This document shows, in pieces, positions 58,477 to 64,000 of a stretch of DNA of 64,000 nt. Position 1 is the first letter of the stretch. Each line of letters begins with the position of its first letter. Made by a program: the position numbers and the translations under genes. The notes below the pieces were generated by a model. The model was given only the letters and a program-made list of their open reading frames with translations, made no database searches and was not told where the DNA came from. Source of the stretch: Streptomyces olindensis (GTDB lineage Bacteria > Actinomycetota > Actinomycetes > Streptomycetales > Streptomycetaceae); assembly GCA_000696115.1 (NCBI GenBank), contig JJOH01000004.1, forward strand, positions 124,001-188,000, written 5' to 3'.

Positions 58477-60252
58477 ATGACCCAGCCGCCGCCTCCGCCG
58501 CCCCAACAGCCCCCGCAGCCGGGCGGCTTCGGGCCGCCCCCCGGCCAGCCCCCGCAGACGCCTCCGCAGACGCCTCCGCCGGCTGCCCCGCAGTCGCCCC
58601 CGCCCGCGCCGCCCCAGCCCCAGCCGGGCTACGGCTACCCGCAGTACGGACAGCCGCCGCAGGCGCCCTACGGCCAGCCGGGATACGGGCAGCCCGGGTA
58701 CGGGCAGCAGCCCGGCTATGCGCAGCAGCCCGGTTATGGGCAGCAGCCCGGCTACAGCTATCCGCAGCAGACGATGCCGCTCCAGCCGCAGGCCGGACAG
58801 CCCGGCGGCGGGGGCAAGTTCAACGCGCAGCTGGCCATCATCGTCGCCGCGGTCGTGGCGATCGCCCTGATCATCGGCGGCGGTGTCTGGTACGCCAACT
58901 CCGGCAAGGACGACGGCAAGAAGGACGACACGGCCGGCTCCAGCGGCGGTACCGGCGGCTCGGGTGACAACAAGGGCGGCACCACCTCCGGCAAGGAGAA
59001 GGCACCGGCCGACCCCAGCGCCCGCGTCCTGTTCCAGGTCCCGGCGCCCGAGGTGAAGAACGACAGCACGGTCGTCGTCTCCGGCTCGTGGCTCACCGAC
59101 AAGGCGTACGTCAAGAGCGGCATCGCCCAGATCGTCGGCTACGACCGCGACAAGGGCGGCCAACTGTGGAAGATCCCGCTGCCCGGCCCGGTCTGCCAGG
59201 CCAGTCGCCATGTCACCGACGACGGCAAGACGGCGATCCTCTACCAGCCCGCGATGCCGACCAAGGCGGACCCGTCGCACGGGTGCAGCCAGCTCGCGGT
59301 GATCGACCTCGACGCCGGCAAGAAGCTGTGGACCAAGACGGTCAAGACCGGTGACGATCTGATCAACTTCGACAACGTCACGGTCAGCGGAAAGACGGTC
59401 GCCGTCGGCAGCACCAGCGGCGGCGCCGCCTTCGACGTCTCCGGCAAGCTCCTGTGGAGCCCGAAGCCGACCGACACCTGCTACGACGCCGGGTACGGCG
59501 GCGGCGAGAAGCTCGTCGCGGTGCGCAAGTGCGGCACGTACGACCAGCGCCAGCTGCACATCCAGACCATCGACCCGAAGTCCGGGAAGGTGATCTCGGA
59601 GTACAAGATGGCCGAGGGCATCGAGTACGCGAGCATCGTGTCGACCAACCCGCTGGTCGTGGCCGCCGACGTCGGTGACTCCGCGGGCGACGGCAGCGGC
59701 ATCTCCGACTTCTTCTCCATCGACAACAAGACCGGCAAGCTGCGCACGCGCATCTCCGCCCCGGGCGAGCAGTTCGCGGCGCGCTGCGAGGGCATCACCC
59801 GCATCGAGTACTGCAACCTGCTGGCCGTCGGCAACGACCGGCTGTACCTGCCGACCGAGGAGCACGACGGCACCGGCGAGTACAGCCGGACCAACGAGAT
59901 CGTCGCCTTCGACCTCACCACCGGCAAGCAGACCGGGCAGCGCGCCGACGCCGGGGACGGCTACACGATCTCGCCGCTGCGGATGGACGGCGGCAACCTG
60001 ATCGCGTACAAGCGGCCGCCGTACGACAAGGGCGGACAGATCGTCAGCATCGACGGGGGCAGCTTCAAGCAGACGAAGCTGCTGGAGAACCCCGCCTCGG
60101 ACCAGGTGCGGGACGTGGAGACCAGCATGTCGCCGGAGTACTCCGAGTTCCTGTACGGCGACGGGCAGCTGTACATGTCCAAGGTGTACGCGAGCAACCG
60201 GTCCGCAGGCCGGGACAAGGAGTACCTCGCGGTCGGCTTCGGTACGAGCTGA
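58477..60252 (+). CDS. Membrane-anchored PQQ-like beta-propeller protein 2
   Basis: 591-residue paralogue with the same plan: Pro/Gln/Tyr-rich cytoplasmic tail (YGQPGYGQPGYGQQPGYAQQ), TM helix LAIIVAAVVAIALIIGGGVWYANSG (~112-136), Lys/Gly/Ser linker, and a propeller with YDRDKGGQLWKIPLPG, IDLDAGKKLWTKTV, IDPKSGKVISEYKM and DLTTGKQTGQRA. ATG 58477 with GAGGT upstream, 97 bases after the first paralogue, no terminator between them: one operon. The two low-complexity tails may interact in the cytoplasm. Confidence 0.85.
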   Translation: MTQPPPPPPQQPPQPGGFGPPPGQPPQTPPQTPPPAAPQSPPPAPPQPQPGYGYPQYGQPPQAPYGQPGYGQPGYGQQPGYAQQPGYGQQPGYSYPQQTMPLQPQAGQPGGGGKFNAQLAIIVAAVVAIALIIGGGVWYANSGKDDGKKDDTAGSSGGTGGSGDNKGGTTSGKEKAPADPSARVLFQVPAPEVKNDSTVVVSGSWLTDKAYVKSGIAQIVGYDRDKGGQLWKIPLPGPVCQASRHVTDDGKTAILYQPAMPTKADPSHGCSQLAVIDLDAGKKLWTKTVKTGDDLINFDNVTVSGKTVAVGSTSGGAAFDVSGKLLWSPKPTDTCYDAGYGGGEKLVAVRKCGTYDQRQLHIQTIDPKSGKVISEYKMAEGIEYASIVSTNPLVVAADVGDSAGDGSGISDFFSIDNKTGKLRTRISAPGEQFAARCEGITRIEYCNLLAVGNDRLYLPTEEHDGTGEYSRTNEIVAFDLTTGKQTGQRADAGDGYTISPLRMDGGNLIAYKRPPYDKGGQIVSIDGGSFKQTKLLENPASDQVRDVETSMSPEYSEFLYGDGQLYMSKVYASNRSAGRDKEYLAVGFGTS

Positions 60253-60291
60253 TCATCCGGTGACCGGTTCTTGATCGACCGGTGGCCGGAG

Positions 60292-60321
60292 CGGCCCCGT
60301 CCCTGTTCAGGGGCGGGGCCG
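60292..60321 (+). terminator. Terminator after the beta-propeller pair
   Basis: cggccccgtccc and ggggcggggccg form a near-perfect stem with a six-base loop, 40 bases after the second propeller gene. Confidence 0.75.
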
Positions 60322-60492
60322 TTCGCGTTTGGCTCAGTCAACCTCGAATGAGAGGAATTTCGGCGATCCGGGGCGATTCTCGCGGGTAGGGGGAGCGCAA
60401 CGTCGAACAAGCGTGTAGCTTCCGGGGGCATGAAGGCGGGGGAGCCGGGGGGCTTCCATCTGGGGGGACCGGGGTGACTGGGGGGTTGCTCG

Positions 60493-61173
60493 ATGGGAGT
60501 GCGGCTCATGGTGGTCGACGACCACCGACTGCTGGCGGAGGCGCTGGCCTCGGCGCTGAAGCTGCGGGGGCACCGGGTGCTGGCCGCGGCGGCGCCGGCG
60601 GCGGGGGCGGCGGAGCTGGTGATCACACGGGCGCCGGAGGTGTGCCTGCTGGGGACGGCCACGCCGGCGGAGCCGGGGATCTTCGACCCGGTGGTGAGGA
60701 TCAAGCGGGAGCGGCCGCAGGTGGCGGTGCTGGTGCTGGGCCCGGTGCCGAGCCCGCGGGGCATCGCGGCGGCGTTCGCGGCGGGGGCGTCCGGATACGT
60801 CCGGCATGACGAGCGCATAGAGGGTGTCGAGCGGGCGATCATGAAGGCGCGGGCGGGGGAGGCGGCGGTGGCGCCGCAACTGCTGCAAGGGGCGTTCAGC
60901 GAGTTGCTGAACCCGGCGGCCCAACCCGACGACGAGGGGCAGCGGTTGCTGTCCATGCTCACGCCCCGGGAGGTGGAGGTCCTGGTCCGCGTCGCGGACG
61001 GCGAGGACACCCGCCTGATCGCGGCGGGCATGGGCATCGCCCCGTCGACGGCCCGCACGCATGTCCAACGGGTCCTGATGAAACTCGGCGTCGGCTCCCG
61101 CCTGGAGGCAGCGGCCCTGGCGGCCCGGACGGGGTTGCTGGACCGGGCGGGGCCGGTGTCGCGAGAGCCGTGA
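60493..61173 (+). CDS. LuxR-type regulator with a degenerate receiver domain
   Basis: 226 residues. The N-terminal receiver fold keeps the acidic pair VVDDH (Asp9-Asp10) but has CLLGTATP where the phosphoacceptor Asp is expected (Gly54), VLVLGPVP without the conserved Thr/Ser (Gly83), and GYVRHDE without the conserved Lys. The C-terminal LuxR HTH is intact: LTPREVEVLVRVADGEDTRLIAAGMGIAPSTARTHVQRVLMKLGVGSRLEAA (~156-207). It is therefore probably phosphorylation-independent, controlled by ligand or protein binding. No sensor kinase gene is adjacent. ATG 60493. Confidence 0.88.
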   Translation: MGVRLMVVDDHRLLAEALASALKLRGHRVLAAAAPAAGAAELVITRAPEVCLLGTATPAEPGIFDPVVRIKRERPQVAVLVLGPVPSPRGIAAAFAAGASGYVRHDERIEGVERAIMKARAGEAAVAPQLLQGAFSELLNPAAQPDDEGQRLLSMLTPREVEVLVRVADGEDTRLIAAGMGIAPSTARTHVQRVLMKLGVGSRLEAAALAARTGLLDRAGPVSREP

Positions 61174-61474
61174 GCCGTCTGACGGCGGGTGTCCGTCCTC
61201 GGAACGGCGCGATGGGGTGAGACACCGACTCACTGGCGTTGACGCGCCAACCGCTGCGGGCGGACACCCCCCCGACACGTCCCCTTGCGTCGTCCGGCGG
61301 CTGCGGGCGCGCTCTGGCTCAGCCGCGGGCAGTCGTGCCGCTGGGGCGGCACGGGTGGGCGGTGGGGGTCCCCCTGCTCGAGCGAAGCCGAGAGCTTGGG
61401 GGAGGCACCTCGTCGCGCCGAGTCGCGCACCCACCCGGCCCCGGCACCCACGCCGGGCACCGCACGACGCCGGG
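61174..61474. other. Convergent intergenic region with a dispersed repeat
   Basis: 301 bases between the LuxR-type gene and the convergent membrane protein gene. No supported gene. It contains a palindromic element of a type found many times in Streptomyces genomes (listed separately). Confidence 0.6.
61364..61405. repeat. Streptomyces dispersed palindromic repeat
   Basis: GGGGGTCCCCCTGCTCGAGC, followed by gaagccgagagcttgggggagg. From memory, this sequence with its CTCGAGCGAAGCCGAGAG centre recurs between genes across many Streptomyces chromosomes. It can fold into a long hairpin and probably acts as the terminator here. Confidence 0.75.
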
Positions 61475-61792
61475 TTACTCCACCCGCTCGTCCCCCTCCG
61501 GCTCAAGTCCCGGCGGCGGCGGAGCCACCGGCCGCAGCTTCAGCCACACCAGGAAGAACAACCCCAGCGCGAGCATCCCCAACCCGGTCCACAGGTTGAT
61601 GTTCACGCCCTCCGCCTTGTCGATGTCGGCGTCGGACGCCGTGAACCCCGCGATCGTGACGATGACGCCGTACACCACGAACAGCCCACCGATGATCCGC
61701 CGGATGTCGAACAACCGCGCAGCGGTCGCCGACTTGCCCTGCAGTTCGGTGACTTCCCGCTGCACGTCCTTCTCGGAGTAGAACTCGGACAT
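61475..61792 (-). CDS. Small membrane protein linked to the symporter
   Basis: 105 residues: a short N-terminal cytoplasmic helix (SEKDVQREVTELQGKSATAARLFDIRRIIGG), two TM helices (GLFVVYGVIVTIAGF and INLWTGLGMLALGLFFLVWL) and a Pro/Glu tail. ATG 61792, 20 bases after the symporter stop and in the same direction, so it is cotranscribed. It could be a partner subunit of the symporter, as small proteins accompany some SSS carriers. Family unnamed to me. Confidence 0.75.
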   Translation of the reverse strand: MSEFYSEKDVQREVTELQGKSATAARLFDIRRIIGGLFVVYGVIVTIAGFTASDADIDKAEGVNINLWTGLGMLALGLFFLVWLKLRPVAPPPPGLEPEGDERVE

Positions 61793-61812
61793 GTTCCGTC
61801 AACCTCCACGCG

Positions 61813-63492
61813 TCAGAACGAGAACGGGATGTAGCAGGCCGCGGCCAGGACGACCGCGCCCCAGCCCAGCAGCGCCGGCTTGCGGTACCACGCCTCGTCC
61901 CCCGGCGCCGGCGGCTCCGCCATGCCGGGCGAGGTCGTGCCGTAGACGAGTCCCTGCAACTCCTCCACCGGCTTCGGCGCGGTGAACAGCGACACGGCCA
62001 CCATGACCACCGCGCCCGCGACGAACCCCGCGATCGCCGAGACGAAGTTCGCCCCCTGGTCGGAGGGGATGTCGATGATGCCCTCCTTGTAGATGACGAA
62101 GTAGTTGACCATCGCGGCGGTGGTACCCGCGATCAGCCCCCAGAAGCCCGACTTCATGGACGCCCGCTTCCAGAACATGCCGATGATGAAGACCACGAAC
62201 ATCGGCACGTTGAAGAAGGAGAACAGGGTCTGGAGGTAGCTCATGATGTTGGAGAAGGACGACGCCAGGAACGCCGTGCCGATGGAGGCGAGCACGCCGA
62301 TCGCGGTGATCAGGCGGCCGAAGCGCACGTAGTACTCGTCCTCGCGGTCCTTCACGACGTACTTCGCCCAGATGTCCGTCGTGAACACGGTGTTGAACGA
62401 CGACACGTTGGCCGCCATGCCCGCCATGAACGCCGCCAGCAGACCCGTCACGGCGATGCCGAGCACACCGTTGGGCAGGAGCTGCTCCATCAGGTAGGGG
62501 ATCGCGTCGTTGTACTGCAGGTCGGAGCCGGCCGTGCCGATCCTCGGCACCAGGGCCGCGGCGACCAGGCCCGGGATCATCACCAGGAACACGATGAAGA
62601 TCTTCGGGAACGCGGCGATCAGCGGGGTGCGCTGGGCCGCCGAGAGGTTCTTCGCGGACAGGGCGCGCTGCACCTCGGCGAAGTTCGTCGTCCAGTAGCC
62701 GAAGGAGAGCACGAAGCCGAGGCCCAGGACGATGGTCAGCCAGTTCGCGCCCAGCGGGTTGTCGCTGCCGATGCCGGTGCCGCCCCAGGAGGTCATGAAG
62801 TCGCCGCCGTGCTGCGCGGTGAGCTTGTCGGACAGCCCGTCCCAGCCGCCGACCGACTTCAGGCCGAGCACGGTGATGGGGATGAGCGCGGCGAGGATCA
62901 CGAAGAACTGCAGGACCTCGTTGTAGATCGCCGAGGACAGGCCGCCGAGCGTGATGTACGCGAGCACGAAGAAGCCGGCGACCACGATCGCCACCCACTC
63001 CGGCCAGCCCAGCAACGCCTCGACGACGATGGCGAGGGCGTAGAGGTTGACACCGGCGATGAGGATCGCGGCGAAGGCGAAGAGGACCGAGCTGAGCAGG
63101 TGCGCCGCCTTGTCGAAGCGCAGCAGCAGGAACTCGGGGACCGAGCGCACCTTGGAGCCGTAGTAGAAGGGCATCATCACCAGGCCGAGGAAGACCATGG
63201 CGGGGATGGCGCCGATCCAGTACCAGTGGGTGGTGTAGACGCCGTACTGCGCGCTGTTGGCGGCCATGCCCAGGATCTCGGTGGCGCCCAGGTTGGCGGC
63301 GATGAACGCGAGACCGGTGACCCAGGCGGGCAGGGAACGGCCGGAGAGGAAGAAGTCGAGGCTGGTCTTCACCGAGCGCCGGGCGGCGAAGCCGATGCCG
63401 AGGACGACGACGAAGTAGATGCCGAGGATGGTGTAGTCGAGCCAGTTCGTGGGGAGTCGCAGCTCGGCTGCCAGATATGTGGGGGTATGCAC
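61813..63492 (-). CDS. Sodium:solute symporter (SSS family), probable sugar carrier
   Basis: 559 residues with ~14 TM helices. Seen: GRSLPAWVTGLAFIAANLGATEILGMAANSAQYG (TM2-3, sodium site region), RSVPEFLLLRFDKAAHLLSS, YITLGGLSSAIYNEVLQFFVILAALIPI, and GLLAAFMAGMAANVSSFNTVFTTDIWAKYV with the Ser pair of the Na2 site. The SGLT-like sequence and divergence from galT point to galactose or a related sugar as substrate. ATG 63492. Confidence 0.9.
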   Translation of the reverse strand: MHTPTYLAAELRLPTNWLDYTILGIYFVVVLGIGFAARRSVKTSLDFFLSGRSLPAWVTGLAFIAANLGATEILGMAANSAQYGVYTTHWYWIGAIPAMVFLGLVMMPFYYGSKVRSVPEFLLLRFDKAAHLLSSVLFAFAAILIAGVNLYALAIVVEALLGWPEWVAIVVAGFFVLAYITLGGLSSAIYNEVLQFFVILAALIPITVLGLKSVGGWDGLSDKLTAQHGGDFMTSWGGTGIGSDNPLGANWLTIVLGLGFVLSFGYWTTNFAEVQRALSAKNLSAAQRTPLIAAFPKIFIVFLVMIPGLVAAALVPRIGTAGSDLQYNDAIPYLMEQLLPNGVLGIAVTGLLAAFMAGMAANVSSFNTVFTTDIWAKYVVKDREDEYYVRFGRLITAIGVLASIGTAFLASSFSNIMSYLQTLFSFFNVPMFVVFIIGMFWKRASMKSGFWGLIAGTTAAMVNYFVIYKEGIIDIPSDQGANFVSAIAGFVAGAVVMVAVSLFTAPKPVEELQGLVYGTTSPGMAEPPAPGDEAWYRKPALLGWGAVVLAAACYIPFSF

Positions 63493-63540
63493 TAGCCCTC
63501 GCTTAGGTGCGTGAACTGATACCTCGCGGAATCTACGCCT

Positions 63541-63650
63541 CTGTGTTCAGTGATTGAACAGTTCGGTTGATGCTCTTTGTTGGATTGTGATGTTGACGAT
63601 TGAGAGAGGTGGTGTTTTGATATGTTCGGTTATGTTTGAAGGATGAGGAG
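63541..63650. promoter_or_regulatory. AT-rich symporter/galT divergent promoter region with repeats
   Basis: GTTCGGTT occurs at 63561-63568 and 63624-63631, both followed by (G)ATG or ATG, in the most AT-rich tract of the core part of the window. This is the expected place of the galP1 promoter and its repressor sites, which in other Streptomyces consist of direct repeats (from memory). Confidence 0.45.
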
Positions 63651-63656
63651 TCCGGC

Positions 63657-64000
63657 GTGAAGAAGACCTCGACCCGGCTGGCCGACGGTCGCGAGCTCAT
63701 CTACTACGACCTGCGCGACGACAGCGTGCGCGGCGCGGCCGACCGCCGTCCGCTGGACCGCACCGTCACCACGTCCGAGATCCGCCGCGACCCCCTGCTC
63801 GGCGACTCCGTCGCCATCGCCTCGCACCGCCAGGGCCGCACCTACCATCCCCCGGCCGACGAGTGTCCCCTGTGCCCCTCCGAGGGCGACCGGCTGAGCG
63901 AGATCCCGGACTCCTCGTACGACGTCGTCGTCTTCGAGAACCGCTTCCCCTCGCTCGCCGGCGACTCCGGCCGCTGCGAGGTCGTCTGCTTCACGTCCGA
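63657..64000 (+). CDS. galT: Galactose-1-phosphate uridylyltransferase (N-terminal part, cut by window edge)
   Basis: First 114 residues of GalT, which swaps UMP between UDP-glucose and galactose-1-phosphate in the Leloir pathway. Seen: RRPLDRTVTTSEIRRDPLLGDSVAIASHRQGRTYHPPADECPLCPSEG, with the zinc-binding CPLC pair, and DVVVFENRFPSLAG. GTG 63657 with GGATGAGGAG upstream. galE and galK are expected to follow. It links to galU at 2,080 through UDP-glucose. Confidence 0.95.
   Translation, partial: MKKTSTRLADGRELIYYDLRDDSVRGAADRRPLDRTVTTSEIRRDPLLGDSVAIASHRQGRTYHPPADECPLCPSEGDRLSEIPDSSYDVVVFENRFPSLAGDSGRCEVVCFTS

Noticed and set aside
58640..58770. CRISPR-like array suggested by regular repeats
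   Set aside because: These are coding repeats for the Gln-Pro-Gly-Tyr tail of the propeller protein, without unique spacers.

Overview
The window is high-GC actinobacterial chromosome, almost certainly Streptomyces. The evidence is the G/C-biased third codon positions, frequent GTG/TTG starts, and lineage marker genes: sepX, an ssgA-like gene (ssgE type), tricorn protease, rpfB, an actinobacterial protein O-mannosyltransferase (pmt) and gal genes. From memory, the order ssgE, two penicillin-binding proteins, pmt, and later rpfB-rsmA-ispE and galT matches the SCO3138-SCO3158 part of the S. coelicolor core chromosome. I could not run a comparison.

Layout. 1-7.4 kb: the end of a penicillin acylase-family gene, 5-formyl-THF cyclo-ligase, and a galU, glp/moeA, moaC, mogA/moaB, rimJ-like, sepX run that joins molybdenum cofactor enzymes to the actinobacterial division pair Glp-GlpR/SepX. 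sepX carries an apparent one-base frameshift. 7.5-13.4 kb: tRNA-Ala(CGC), a GNAT, exonuclease III, and a MerR regulator divergent from a flavin monooxygenase / hydrolase / SDR operon. 13.4-29.2 kb: tricorn protease, TetR-MMPL exporter, formaldehyde-dehydrogenase-like ADH, YbaK, EamA, DUF1876, MarR-azoreductase, serine hydrolase, Ohr-OhrR and a nickel/cobalt ECF importer. 29.3-33.2 kb: ssgE and two transpeptidases.

33.3-45.4 kb is an accessory island. On its left is a decayed second copy of the last ~87 bp of pmt, and on its right is the intact pmt. It holds at least six insertion-sequence copies or fragments from about three families. Between them lie a secreted protein, a lipoprotein, a DUF998 membrane protein, a GNAT, a DUF1963 / SUKH (SMI1-KNR4) pair, a DUF4240 protein, a TPR protein and two proteins I do not recognise. 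Several of these are immunity-type families without a visible toxin. Two genes have had their 3' ends replaced by the same IS terminus, giving the same LRxVP-stop tail.

45.4-64 kb returns to core genome: pmt, rsmI, tatD, rpfB, rsmA, ispE, an ankyrin/HEAT protein, an ABC-F ATPase, two tandem membrane-anchored beta-propeller proteins, a LuxR-type regulator whose receiver has lost its phosphoacceptor, a sodium:solute symporter and the start of galT.

Themes. Cell division and envelope genes recur (glp, sepX, ssgE, two PBPs, rpfB, pmt). Small regulator-target pairs with visible inverted-repeat operators are common (MerR, TetR, MarR, OhrR). The least explained part is the island, which looks like a site-specific insertion at the pmt 3' end that later became an IS sink and a store of orphan immunity-like genes.
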